Shown here piece after piece: positions 55,784 through 64,000 of a stretch of 64,000 nt of DNA (position 1 is its first letter; each line of letters begins with the position of its first letter). The stretch is from assembly GCF_000498575.2 (NCBI RefSeq), contig NZ_AWSQ01000004.1, positions 201,527 to 265,526 on the forward strand, read 5' to 3'. The position numbers and the translations under genes were made by a program. The notes under the pieces were generated by a model, which saw nothing but the letters and a program-made list of their open reading frames with translations, was not told where the DNA came from and made no database searches. The stretch is from Pseudomonas taeanensis MS-3 (GTDB lineage: Bacteria > Pseudomonadota > Gammaproteobacteria > Pseudomonadales > Pseudomonadaceae).

Positions 55784-57400
55784 ATGAGCCAACATTATCA
55801 ACACGACATCCTGGTCATAGGCAGCGGCGCAGCCGGCCTGACCCTGGCACTGAGCCTGCCGGAGCACCTGAGCATTGCCGTGCTGAGCAAGGGCAACCTG
55901 GCCAATGGTTCGACGTACTGGGCCCAGGGCGGCGTGGCGGCGGTACTGGATGACCTGGACACCGTCGAATCGCATGTCGCAGATACGCTGAATGCCGGCG
56001 GCGGCCTGTGCCGAGAGGACAGCGTGCGCTTCACCGTGGAGCACAGCCGTGAAGCGATCCAGTGGCTGATCGATCAGGGTGTACCCTTTACCCGCGACGA
56101 TGAAACCGCTCGCGAAGACGGCGGCTTCGAGTTTCACCTGACTCGTGAAGGCGGCCACAGTCACCGACGCATCATTCATGCAGCCGACGCGACTGGCGCA
56201 GCCATTTTCAACACCCTATTTGAGCGCGCTAAACAGCGGGCCAATATCGAGCTATTGGAACAACGCGTGGCGGTCGACCTGATCACCGAGCAAAAACTCG
56301 GTCTCAAGGGCCAGCGCTGCCTGGGCGCTTATGTACTCAATCGCGCCAGTGGCCAGGTCGACACCTATCACGCACGCTTCGTCATCCTCGCCACAGGCGG
56401 AGCGGCCAAGGTGTACCTCTATACCAGCAACCCGGATGGGGCCTGCGGCGACGGCATCGCCATGGCCTGGCGTGCAGGCTGCCGGGTTGGCAATCTGGAG
56501 TTCAACCAGTTCCACCCAACCTGCCTTTACCACCCTCAGGCGAAAAGCTTCCTGATCACCGAAGCACTGCGCGGCGAAGGCGCCCTGCTCAAACTGCCCA
56601 ACGGCCAACGCTTCATGCAGCGCTTCGATTCGCGCGCCGAACTGGCCCCTCGCGACATCGTCGCCCGCGCTATCGACCATGAGATGAAGCGCCTCGGTGT
56701 GGATTGCGTCTACCTGGACATCAGCCATAAGCCGGCGGAATTCATCAAATCGCACTTTCCGACCGTCTATGAGCGCTGCCTGGACTTCGGCATCGACATA
56801 ACACAGGCTCCGATCCCGGTGGTGCCAGCGGCGCACTACACCTGCGGCGGCGTGGTCGTAGACCAGAACGGGCACACCGACGTGCCCGGTTTGTACGCCA
56901 TTGGCGAAACCAGTTTCACCGGCCTGCATGGCGCCAACCGCATGGCCAGCAACTCGCTGCTGGAATGCTTCGTCTATGCCCAGGCGGCGGCCGCCGACAT
57001 CCTGCAGCAACTGGATCAGGTCGCGATGCCAGCCAACCTGCCAGGCTGGGACGCCAGCCAGGTAACCGACTCAGACGAAGACGTGATCATCGCCCACAAC
57101 TGGGACGAGCTACGGCGTTTCATGTGGGACTACGTCGGTATCGTACGCACCAACAAGCGCCTGCAACGCGCCGAACACCGGGTGCGCTTGCTACTCAATG
57201 AGATCGACGAGTTCTACAGCAACTATAAGGTCAGCCGCGACCTGATCGAACTGCGCAACCTGGCCCAGGTCGCCGAACTGATGATCCGCTCAGCCATGCT
57301 GCGCCACGAAAGCCGCGGCCTGCATTACACCCTGGATTATCCGCAAATGCTGCCCGAAGCGAAGGACACTATTCTGCAGCCGCCCACCTACGACGACTGA
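55784..57400 (+). CDS. nadB: L-aspartate oxidase
   Basis: 538 residues from ATG 55784, which gives the usual length. FAD motif [14 protein letters not shown] near 12-25, active-site [13 protein letters not shown] near 118-130, and [15 protein letters not shown] near 383-397. It oxidises aspartate to iminoaspartate for NAD synthesis. Divergent from algU as in P. aeruginosa. The 3' end overlaps the convergent ygfX-type gene by 32 nt. Confidence 0.97.
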   Translation: MSQHYQHDILVIGSGAAGLTLALSLPEHLSIAVLSKGNLANGSTYWAQGGVAAVLDDLDTVESHVADTLNAGGGLCREDSVRFTVEHSREAIQWLIDQGVPFTRDDETAREDGGFEFHLTREGGHSHRRIIHAADATGAAIFNTLFERAKQRANIELLEQRVAVDLITEQKLGLKGQRCLGAYVLNRASGQVDTYHARFVILATGGAAKVYLYTSNPDGACGDGIAMAWRAGCRVGNLEFNQFHPTCLYHPQAKSFLITEALRGEGALLKLPNGQRFMQRFDSRAELAPRDIVARAIDHEMKRLGVDCVYLDISHKPAEFIKSHFPTVYERCLDFGIDITQAPIPVVPAAHYTCGGVVVDQNGHTDVPGLYAIGETSFTGLHGANRMASNSLLECFVYAQAAAADILQQLDQVAMPANLPGWDASQVTDSDEDVIIAHNWDELRRFMWDYVGIVRTNKRLQRAEHRVRLLLNEIDEFYSNYKVSRDLIELRNLAQVAELMIRSAMLRHESRGLHYTLDYPQMLPEAKDTILQPPTYDD

Positions 57401-57821
57401 ACTTCAGCCGCACGCGCAGGCGTCGATGGGCATCGCGCACCATGGCGTCGCGCGGGATGCACAGGGCCCGCACTCGCCACTCGCCCGCCAGGCGAAAACG
57501 CAGCACCACGGCCAGTGGCAGCGCCAGGCTGTCTTGGCGTAGCTGGATCGACTGCCAACCAGCCGCAGAACTCCTCAGCTGCCACCCTTCGCCATTGCAA
57601 CGCAGGGCGTTGAAGGCCTGCGGCGAGCTCAGCAGAATGTGCCGAGGCAGCACCCAGATGGCATGCAACAGGCAGAACGCAAAGCCAAGTAACAGTGCCC
57701 ACAGTGGAATATCGACGAGCATCAGGCTGATCAGCGCCAAGCCCTGAGCCAGCGCATAGAACACCAGCAGCTGCCGCGATGGCCGCCACTGGCACTCGAA
57801 GCTGTCACTTGGGTTGGACAC
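57369..57821 (-). CDS. YgfX (CptA)-family membrane protein
   Basis: 150 residues from GTG 57821. Two membrane helices (about 18-35 and 38-58) are followed by a cytoplasmic beta domain, the YgfX/CptA pattern. YgfX partners with SdhE/CptB, once described as a toxin-antitoxin pair affecting cytoskeletal proteins. It follows sdhE with a 17-nt overlap and overlaps nadB's 3' end by 32 nt. Confidence 0.75.
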   Translation of the reverse strand: MSNPSDSFECQWRPSRQLLVFYALAQGLALISLMLVDIPLWALLLGFAFCLLHAIWVLPRHILLSSPQAFNALRCNGEGWQLRSSAAGWQSIQLRQDSLALPLAVVLRFRLAGEWRVRALCIPRDAMVRDAHRRLRVRLKFSRRRWAAAE

Positions 57822-58059
57822 GATCCAGAATCATCCGCACCATGCGTTTCAGGTCGGCATCTTCCGGTTCACCGCGCTGCATAAACCAGCCGAACATGTC
57901 CTGGTCTTCGCATTCGAGCAGTTTTCGGTAACGCGCCTGATCCTCGGCATCGAGGCTCGAGTAAACCTCTTTGACGAACGGCACCAACAGCACGTCCAGT
58001 TCCAGCATGCCGCGGCGGCTGTGCCAGAACAGACGATTGAGTTCAGTCGAATCGACCAT
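57805..58059 (-). CDS. sdhE: FAD assembly factor SdhE (CptB/YgfY)
   Basis: 84 residues. The conserved RRGMLELD near 15-22 carries the RGxxE motif that helps insert FAD into succinate dehydrogenase. The helical DMFGWFM near 54-60 is also typical. Pairs with the downstream ygfX-type gene. Confidence 0.93.
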   Translation of the reverse strand: MVDSTELNRLFWHSRRGMLELDVLLVPFVKEVYSSLDAEDQARYRKLLECEDQDMFGWFMQRGEPEDADLKRMVRMILDRVQPK

Positions 58060-58249
58060 GAAAGGGGTCCTTGAATTAGCCCGGCATTGAATTAGCCCGG
58101 CAGTATAACGACGAAAGCCAGCGCTGTTGACCTGTTCGGGCGACCGGTTAGCCGAGGTAATGCCGGGTTACGACGGCAGTCGCTGACAAGCCCAGGTGCG
58201 CCCTCTATGATGACGCCCCTAACCTTTATCCAGCGACCCCCTATTCCCC

Positions 58250-59191
58250 ATGGCCGATACCGCGTTTTTCAGCCCCCTCAGCCACGAAGGCGTACTCGCC
58301 GTTCGCGGCCCTGATGCCAGCAAATTCCTCCAGGGCCAACTGACCTGCAACCTCAGTTACCTCAACGACCACAGCTCCAGCCTCGGCGCGCGCTGCACAC
58401 CGAAGGGCCGCATGTTGTCGAGCTTCCGCATTGTCAGTGTGGAGGGTGGCTACTTACTGGCCATGGCCCGAGAGCTGATTGAGCCGCAACTGGCTGATCT
58501 GCAGAAGTATGCGGCATTCTCCAAATCCAAGCTCAGCGATGAAAGCGCCGCCTGGGTGCGCTTTGGCCTGAGTGATGGCGATGGCGCACTGGTCGGCCTT
58601 GGCCTGGACCTGCCCCAAACCAGCGACGGCATCGCGCGCGCCAATAATTTGCTGGCGGTGCGCCTGAGCGACGGCCGCGCCGAACTCTGGGCTCCAGCGA
58701 GCGAAGCCGACACCCTGCATAGCCGCCTGACCGCTCAGTTGCCGGAGGCCGCACTGAATCGCTGGCTGCTGGCCCAAGTGCGCGCAGGCGTCGGCCAAGT
58801 CGTGGGCAGCACCCGCGAATTGTTCATCCCGCAGATGCTCAACCTGCAGGCGCTGGGCGGCGTCAGTTTCAAGAAAGGCTGCTACACCGGTCAGGAAATC
58901 GTCGCGCGCATGCAGTACCTGGGCAAACTCAAGCGCCGCCTGTATCGCTTGAGCCTGACCGCCGATCAGCTGCCAGAGCCGGCCACCGAACTGTTCTCTC
59001 CGGTTCACAACTCCGGGATTGGCGAAGTCGTGCTGGCCGCGCAGAGCGACAAAGGTGTTGAGCTGCTGGCAGTGTTACAGCAGGATGCGGTCAACGACGG
59101 ACGCATTCGCCTCGGCGCCCCCGAAGGCCTGCCACTGGACGTGCTCGATCTGCCCTACACCCTGGATACCGACCGCGAAATTCAACGCTAA
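58250..59191 (+). CDS. ygfZ: tRNA-modifying/Fe-S protein YgfZ (folate-binding)
   Basis: 313 residues. Folate-binding GCV-T-like fold with the diagnostic K-G-C-Y-T-G-Q-E motif near 212-219. It supports Fe-S enzymes such as MiaB. Divergent from sdhE, as in other gammaproteobacteria. Confidence 0.93.
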   Translation: MADTAFFSPLSHEGVLAVRGPDASKFLQGQLTCNLSYLNDHSSSLGARCTPKGRMLSSFRIVSVEGGYLLAMARELIEPQLADLQKYAAFSKSKLSDESAAWVRFGLSDGDGALVGLGLDLPQTSDGIARANNLLAVRLSDGRAELWAPASEADTLHSRLTAQLPEAALNRWLLAQVRAGVGQVVGSTRELFIPQMLNLQALGGVSFKKGCYTGQEIVARMQYLGKLKRRLYRLSLTADQLPEPATELFSPVHNSGIGEVVLAAQSDKGVELLAVLQQDAVNDGRIRLGAPEGLPLDVLDLPYTLDTDREIQR

Positions 59192-59231
59192 TCCTTTCCA
59201 CACGTTGCCCGACTGACGAAGAGAACCGTGC

Positions 59232-60068
59232 ATGAGCAAGCTTGCCGAGAAAGTCCAACAGGAACTGCTCCAGGCCATTGATAACGATGACCTGGTACTG
59301 CCCACCCTGCCGGAAGTCGCCCTCAGGGTGCGCGAAGCAGCGGAGGACCCGGACATTGGCATTCCGCAGCTGAGCAAAGTCATCGGCAACGACGCAGCAC
59401 TGACCGCGCGCATCATCAAGGTGGTGAACAGCCCACTGCTACGCACCAACCGGGAGATTACCGACCTGCAGATGGCGGTCAGTCGTCTGGGCATCAATTA
59501 CACCTGCAACCTGGCCACTGGCCTGGCGATGGAGCAGATGTTTCAGGCCACGTCCGACGTGGTCGACCGCAAGATGCGTGAGGTGTGGAACAAAAGCACC
59601 GAGATCGCCGGCATCTGCCATGTGCTGTGCCGTCACTACACACGTTTGCTACCGGATCAGGCGACCCTCGCCGGCCTGGTGCACCAGATCGGCATATTGC
59701 CGATCCTCACCTACGCCGAAGACCACAACGAACTGCTATCCGACTCGATCAGCCTCAACCATGTGATCGAGCAGATTCACCCGATCATTGGCGACAAAAT
59801 CCTGCACACCTGGCAGTTCCCCGAGCTGATCACCCAGGTACCGAGTCAATACCTGGACTTCACCCGCGACAGCGCCAAGGTTGACTACGTCGATATCGTT
59901 CAAGTCGCCACCCTGCAAAGCTATCTGGGCAGCGAGCATCCCTACACCCAGCTGGACTGGAGCAAGGTACAGGCATTCAGCAAGCTTGGCCTCGACCCGA
60001 ACGTCGACATGCAGGCCGACGAAGACCTGTCCGCGGCGATGGATGCTGCCATGAGCATGCTGCAGTGA
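59232..60068 (+). CDS. HDOD-domain protein
   Basis: 278 residues with a single HDOD domain (about 20-215): LPEVALRVREAAEDPDIGIPQLSKVIGNDAALTARIIKVVNSP as landmark region near 21-63. HDOD proteins lack the HD phosphodiesterase metal site and usually act as signalling adaptors. 40 bp after ygfZ, same strand; specific role unknown. Confidence 0.88.
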   Translation: MSKLAEKVQQELLQAIDNDDLVLPTLPEVALRVREAAEDPDIGIPQLSKVIGNDAALTARIIKVVNSPLLRTNREITDLQMAVSRLGINYTCNLATGLAMEQMFQATSDVVDRKMREVWNKSTEIAGICHVLCRHYTRLLPDQATLAGLVHQIGILPILTYAEDHNELLSDSISLNHVIEQIHPIIGDKILHTWQFPELITQVPSQYLDFTRDSAKVDYVDIVQVATLQSYLGSEHPYTQLDWSKVQAFSKLGLDPNVDMQADEDLSAAMDAAMSMLQ

Positions 60069-60131
60069 GTTGACAGCGGCACAGGTCAATTGCAGCCGAC
60101 TCCGCGTCGGCTCGGTTAAGGGAAGAACCGC

Positions 60132-60846
60132 ATGCGCTTTGTGATCCTGTTGTATGCCTTGTTGCTCGCTGTGGCCGCCGTTTCATGGCGTAGCACTGCC
60201 GCACTATGGCGTTGCCTCGCGCATAGTGACGGAAGCCTTTGCCTTCGAAGGCGTCGAGGTGCACTGGGAACTTCTGCCATGGGCCCGCTCACTGCAGCTG
60301 GCCGAACAGGGGCAACGTGCCGGCACCGCGGTGTGGCGGCGCAACGCCAAGCGCGAGCGACAGTTTTTTATCAGCGACCCCGTGCTTAAAACGCAAAACT
60401 ACCTGTTTCACCGCAAAGCATTCGACTTTGACTGGCAGACCGTGGATGACCTGCGCGGTATGCGTCTTGGCGCCACCCGCGGCTACTACTATGGCAAGGC
60501 ATTCAATCGAGCCGAGTTGGCGGGACACTTAAATATCCAGCGGATCAATAGCGACGAAGTGGCGCTCCGCCAACTGCTGGCGGGACGCATCGACCTGTTC
60601 CCGATCGCCAAAACTGTCGCTGCCGATTTACTGGCTCATCACTTCACTGCAGTCGAGCGGGCGCAGCTGAGCTTTCACCCCAGAGCGCTGAGCCAGCACA
60701 ACCAGCATCTATTGCTGTCACGCCAGGTGGCGGGCAACGCCGCACTGATCGAGCGCTTCAACCGGGGCCTGGCGCGGCTGCGTGACAGCGGCAAGATCGC
60801 GCAATACCTGCTGGAAGCCCAGCAACCGCTGAGCGTGACGCCCTGA
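60132..60846 (+). pseudogene. SBP_bac_3-type periplasmic protein gene, probably broken near the 5' end
   Basis: The frame starting at ATG 60132 encodes a good signal peptide (MRFVILLYALLLAVAAVSW) and then loses similarity. The body of the protein (WPPFHG, LPHYGVASRIVTEAF, LLPWARSLQLAEQG, FFISDPVLK and so on) is in another frame, open from 60154 to 60846. The WPPF start of a mature domain directly abuts the signal peptide, and the usual 8-12 residues between them are missing, so a short deletion with frameshift near 60165-60180 is likely. If translated from ATG 60154 it would be a 230-residue protein without a signal peptide. A sequencing error is also possible. Confidence 0.68.
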
Positions 60847-62238
60847 TCAGGCGCCCTGCAGTGCAAACTCCACCCGCACCAACAGGCCGTGCGGCAATCC
60901 TTGATGCAGACTGATACGCGCCTGGTGCGCACGACAGATCTCGCCGACGATGGCCAGCCCCAGGCCAGCACCCGAACTGTGCGCACTGCGCCGGTAGAAC
61001 CGCGCGAAGACCTTTTCGCGGTCTTCCTCGGGGATCCCCGGTCCATCGTCCTGCACTTCCAGCACGCCCGGCTCCAGCACGCGCACCAACACATTGCCGC
61101 CGGCAGGCGTGTGGGCGAAGGCATTGTCCAGCAGGTTGCAGAGCAACTCATTGAGTAAGGTCGGCTCGCCGCGCAACCACACCGGCCGCTCGGCCTCCAG
61201 TGCCAGGGCAATGCCGCGCGCATGGGCCAAGGGCGCCAGCGCCAGGCCCTGTTCGCGGGCCAACTGACTGAGATCGAGCCGTTGCGCCCCGCCTTCGGCA
61301 ATGGCCCGCGCGCCGCTTTCGATGCGGGCCAGCGAGAGCAGCTGATTGGCCAACTGGGTGAGTCGATCGGTGTTGACTGCGGCCTCCTCCAGCGTGTCGC
61401 GCCACACTTCCGGCTGTTCGCCGCGCAAGCCCAGCTCGACTCGCGCCTTGAGCGCCGCCAAGGGCGTGCGCAGCTCGTGGGCGGCATCGGCGATAAACTG
61501 CGACTGGCGCTCGAACAGGCTGCGCAGGCGGTCGTTGAACTGGTTCAGGGCATTAACCAACGGCCGCAACTCACGCGGCAAGTCGGCCTCGGGCAAGGGC
61601 CGCAAGTCATCGCTGGTGCGCTCGACCACCGTACGGCGTAAACGCTCCAGCGGGCGCAGGGTGGCGCTCACCGCCAACCATACCAGCAGCAGCGCGCTGA
61701 GCGACAGCAGCCCCATGCGCCACAGGGTCCCGAACAGCAGCTCGCGAGCCATGCGCTCGCGCGCGCCAAGGGTCTCGGCCACGCGGATTTCGGCGATGCC
61801 ATTGAGCTGCGGCTCGCTGACCGGCTGCAACAGGCTGACCACCCGCACCCCCTGATTGCGGTAATCCGCATCGTAGAAATGCGCCAGCGCCGGATAGTCG
61901 TCGGTGCGCGGAGTGCCACGCGGAGTCGCCGGCAAATCCTCGTAACCCGAAACCAACGCACCATGCAGATCCAGCACCTGGTAGTAGATGCGCCCGGCAC
62001 TGTCGTAGGCGAAGGTGTCTAGGGCGACGTAGGGCACGTTGGCCTTGAGCGTACCGGCATCGCTGTACAGCCCGTCGGCAATCGCCCGCGCCGACGCCAG
62101 CAGGGTGCGGTCATAGGCGGTGTCGGCGGCGCGCCGGGCACTCCAGTAGGCGCTCAGGCTGCTGAGCAACAGGATCAGCGCCAACAGCACGGCCAAGCGC
62201 CTTAACAGTCGCCCGCGCAGGCTCCCGGTTTCAGCCAT
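60847..62238 (-). CDS. tctE: Sensor histidine kinase, TctE-like
   Basis: 463 residues from ATG 62238 with GGAGG. Two membrane helices (about 15-35, 165-185) flank a periplasmic domain, then HAMP, H-box AAHELRTPLAALKAR near 247, N-box LLDNAFAHTP, and G-boxes DDGPGIP and GAGLGLAI. It lies next to the response regulator and an OprD-family porin, as tctE-tctD-opdH in P. aeruginosa (tricarboxylate uptake). Symbol given on context. Confidence 0.85.
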   Translation of the reverse strand: MAETGSLRGRLLRRLAVLLALILLLSSLSAYWSARRAADTAYDRTLLASARAIADGLYSDAGTLKANVPYVALDTFAYDSAGRIYYQVLDLHGALVSGYEDLPATPRGTPRTDDYPALAHFYDADYRNQGVRVVSLLQPVSEPQLNGIAEIRVAETLGARERMARELLFGTLWRMGLLSLSALLLVWLAVSATLRPLERLRRTVVERTSDDLRPLPEADLPRELRPLVNALNQFNDRLRSLFERQSQFIADAAHELRTPLAALKARVELGLRGEQPEVWRDTLEEAAVNTDRLTQLANQLLSLARIESGARAIAEGGAQRLDLSQLAREQGLALAPLAHARGIALALEAERPVWLRGEPTLLNELLCNLLDNAFAHTPAGGNVLVRVLEPGVLEVQDDGPGIPEEDREKVFARFYRRSAHSSGAGLGLAIVGEICRAHQARISLHQGLPHGLLVRVEFALQGA

Positions 62239-62254
62239 CGACCGCCTCCAGCGC

Positions 62255-62926
62255 TCAGTCACCGACAGCCTCCAACAAATAACCGAGGCCGCGGAAGGTG
62301 ACGATGCGCACACCACCACCGTCGAGCTTCTTGCGCAGACGATGGACGTAGATTTCGATGGAGTCGGCGTTGGCATCGTCGTCCAGACCAAAGACCTGGG
62401 CCGCCAGTTGCTCCTTGCTCATCACCCGTCCTGGCCGGGCGATCATCGCTTCCAGCACCGCGTGCTCTCGCGATGTCAAGCTGAGGGTAGCCTCCAGCAG
62501 ACTGAAGCGCCGGGTGTTCAGGTCGTAGAGCAGATTGCCGCAGCGCTGTTGTTGTTCACCGCCGAGCACGCTGCGCCGCAGCAGCGCCTTGACCCGAGCC
62601 TCCAGCTCAGTCAGCTCGAAGGGTTTGGCCAGGTAATCGTCGGCTCCTAAATTGAGTCCGTGTACGCGGTCCTTGACCTCGCCACGCGCGGTCAACATCA
62701 GCACCGGCAGGGTTTTGCCGCGCCCCCGCAAGCGCGCCAACACCTCGAAACCATCCATCCGCGGCAGGCCGACATCGAGAATCGCCAGGGCATAGTCCTC
62801 GCTGCTCAGCGCCAGATCGGCGGCCACTCCGTCGTGCAGCACGTCCACCGTCCAACCGGCACTTCTCAAGGCCTGGGTCACGCTTGCCGCCAGTTGCGGA
62901 TGGTCTTCGACCAGCAGAATTCGCAT
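62255..62926 (-). CDS. tctD: OmpR-family response regulator, TctD-like
   Basis: 223 residues from ATG 62926 with GGAGG. The receiver domain has the phosphorylated Asp in AILDVGLPR near 51, Thr/Lys switch residues in MLTARG and YLAKPF, and a C-terminal winged helix (about 125-220). Upstream of the kinase gene with 16 bp between. Divergent from the porin gene, which is its likely target. Confidence 0.87.
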   Translation of the reverse strand: MRILLVEDHPQLAASVTQALRSAGWTVDVLHDGVAADLALSSEDYALAILDVGLPRMDGFEVLARLRGRGKTLPVLMLTARGEVKDRVHGLNLGADDYLAKPFELTELEARVKALLRRSVLGGEQQQRCGNLLYDLNTRRFSLLEATLSLTSREHAVLEAMIARPGRVMSKEQLAAQVFGLDDDANADSIEIYVHRLRKKLDGGGVRIVTFRGLGYLLEAVGD

Positions 62927-63186
62927 CGCCACCTCCAACTGAAGACTCGCCAATAGCCGTTACCGAGCGCGCCGCCCGCACTATTCGAAAGCAGGAGTTT
63001 ACCGCCACTGCGCGCGCCGTGACTGGCCTTAATGCAGGCACACAGCAGTCGCCAGAAAACTTTCAGCGCTGAAAGCCTGGCGAAAGCTTGACCCCCTAGC
63101 ATCGGTTTCAGGTGGCTCGAACCACCTACCAGAACGGTTTGCACAGTGGTGTGCAGCCGCGACAAAAATAATAGTGGAGACCACAG
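62927..63186. promoter_or_regulatory. Divergent promoter region, tctD / OprD-family porin
   Basis: 260 bp. Likely holds the promoter and TctD sites of the porin. GAAAGCCTGGCGAAAGC at about 63069-63085 is a short direct repeat of GAAAGC. GGAG at 63176-63179 precedes the porin start. Confidence 0.4.
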
Positions 63187-64000
63187 ATGCCCATCGCATC
63201 GCCTCAAGCAATGCCGCCTGTCCGCCTGCTTAGCCTAGCCGTAACCGCAGCGCTGTTCGCGCCTGTCGCCCAGGCCGCGTTTCTCGACGACAGCACAGCC
63301 AGCCTGACCACCACCAACATCTACCTGAACCGTGATTTCCGCGAAGGCACAGGTCAGAGCAAGCGTGAAGAATGGGGTCAGGGCTTCCTGCTCGACATCC
63401 AGTCTGGCTACACCGAAGGCACAGTGGGCTTCGGCCTCGACGCCCTGGGCCTGCTCGGCGTCAAGCTCGACTCCGGCGGCGGCCGCACCGGCACCGACCT
63501 GCTACCCGTACAGGACGACGGCGGCACCCCGGATGAGTTCAGCCGCCTGGGCCTGACCGCCAAGGTCAAGCTGTCCGCCAGCGAGTTTCGCTACGGCTCG
63601 CACGTGCCCGAGCTGCCGGTGGTCAAGGCCAGCGACAGCCGCCTGCTGCCTCAGGTATTCGAGGGCGGCCTGCTGACCTCCAGCGAGCTGGACGGCCTGA
63701 CCTTCACCGGCGGACGTCTGGACAAGGTCATCGACCGCGCCTCGACCAACTCCGAGGAGCTGGTGCTCAACAGCAAGAACAAGCGCTTCCCGGGCGGTGT
63801 GACTGCCGACCACCTGGACCTGGCTGGTCTCGACTACCAGTTCGGCGCTGGTTTCAGTGGCCGCTACTTCTACGGCGAGCTGGACGACATCTACCGCCAG
63901 CACTTCTTCAACCTGCTCTCCAGCCACAAGATCGGCCCCGGCACCCTGTCCGCCGACCTGCGCCTGATGCTCAGTAACGACAGCGGCGCGGCCAAGGCCG
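63187..64000 (+). CDS. opdH: OprD-family outer-membrane porin, OpdH-like (3' end outside window)
   Basis: 271 codons visible. The signal peptide (cleavage near AQA at about 31) is followed by the OprD family start: SLTTTNIYLNRDFREG, EEWGQGFLLDIQSGYTEG, GFGLDALGLLGVKLD, and later LPVVKASDSRLLPQVFEGGLL as landmarks. These porins import specific carboxylates or amino acids. Position beside TctD/TctE suggests OpdH, the tricarboxylate/cis-aconitate porin, but substrate is inferred from context. Confidence 0.85.
   Translation, partial: MPIASPQAMPPVRLLSLAVTAALFAPVAQAAFLDDSTASLTTTNIYLNRDFREGTGQSKREEWGQGFLLDIQSGYTEGTVGFGLDALGLLGVKLDSGGGRTGTDLLPVQDDGGTPDEFSRLGLTAKVKLSASEFRYGSHVPELPVVKASDSRLLPQVFEGGLLTSSELDGLTFTGGRLDKVIDRASTNSEELVLNSKNKRFPGGVTADHLDLAGLDYQFGAGFSGRYFYGELDDIYRQHFFNLLSSHKIGPGTLSADLRLMLSNDSGAAKA

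Overview
The window is chromosomal DNA of a Pseudomonas, most likely from the aeruginosa/mendocina/stutzeri side of the genus. The right half carries algU-mucA-mucB-mucC-mucD, lepA-lepB-rnc-era-recO-pdxJ, nadB, an sdhE/ygfX pair, cmoAB, an asrA-type Lon protease, a pruR-like regulator and a tctDE/opdH-type locus, in an order close to the P. aeruginosa PA0755-PA0780 region as I remember it. The DNA is GC-rich throughout. I saw no insertion sequence, prophage, CRISPR array, tRNA or rRNA.

Layout. (1) 1-1.6 kb: the end of an SCO1/SenC-type gene, then about 1.1 kb of non-coding DNA made of five ~226-bp tandem units. Each unit carries an exact DnaA box and an AT-rich tract. (2) 1.6-6.9 kb: a LysR regulator divergent from a three-subunit FAD/Fe-S amino-acid or opine oxidase, a RidA protein and a HisJ-type binding protein. 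(3) 7-8 kb: a secreted HELKH protein and a long intergenic region with a perfect 22-bp palindrome before a GntR-type regulator. (4) 8.2-28.4 kb: an accessory catabolic island. It holds two paralogous Fe(II)/2-oxoglutarate oxygenases, a LysR regulator, a DddP-like M24 enzyme, two enolase-superfamily enzymes, three SDRs, a tautomerase-like protein, a GhrA-type reductase, a ProXWV-type ABC importer with two binding proteins, MFS and EamA transporters, a HIBADH-family dehydrogenase and a class II aldolase. (5) 29-35.3 kb: a PAP2 phosphatase, a cysteine-synthase-like enzyme, and a four-gene run of cupredoxin, GGDEF/EAL protein, DUF3034 protein and lipoprotein-type truncated globin. (6) 35.5-64 kb: conserved chromosome backbone.

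How the genes may work together. The island looks like a route for importing and breaking down a betaine-like, possibly proline-derived or sulfonium, amino acid. The binding proteins are of the OpuAC/ProX class. One enolase homologue has the Lys/Lys active site of proline-type epimerases and dehydratases, the oxygenases resemble enzymes acting on free amino acids, and the M24 protein keeps the spacing of the residues I recall for DMSP lyase DddP. A 15-bp motif is repeated at two promoters of the island and shares its core with the palindrome before the GntR gene, so a local regulon is plausible. The substrate cannot be fixed from sequence alone.

In the backbone, algU-mucABCD is the envelope-stress and alginate regulatory operon, with two GAACTT-type promoters upstream and an intact-length mucA. 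lepA to pdxJ is the usual translation/RNA-processing/vitamin B6 run. tctD/tctE sit next to an OprD-family porin cut by the window end. One small periplasmic-binding-type gene at 60.1 kb appears broken by a deletion or frameshift.
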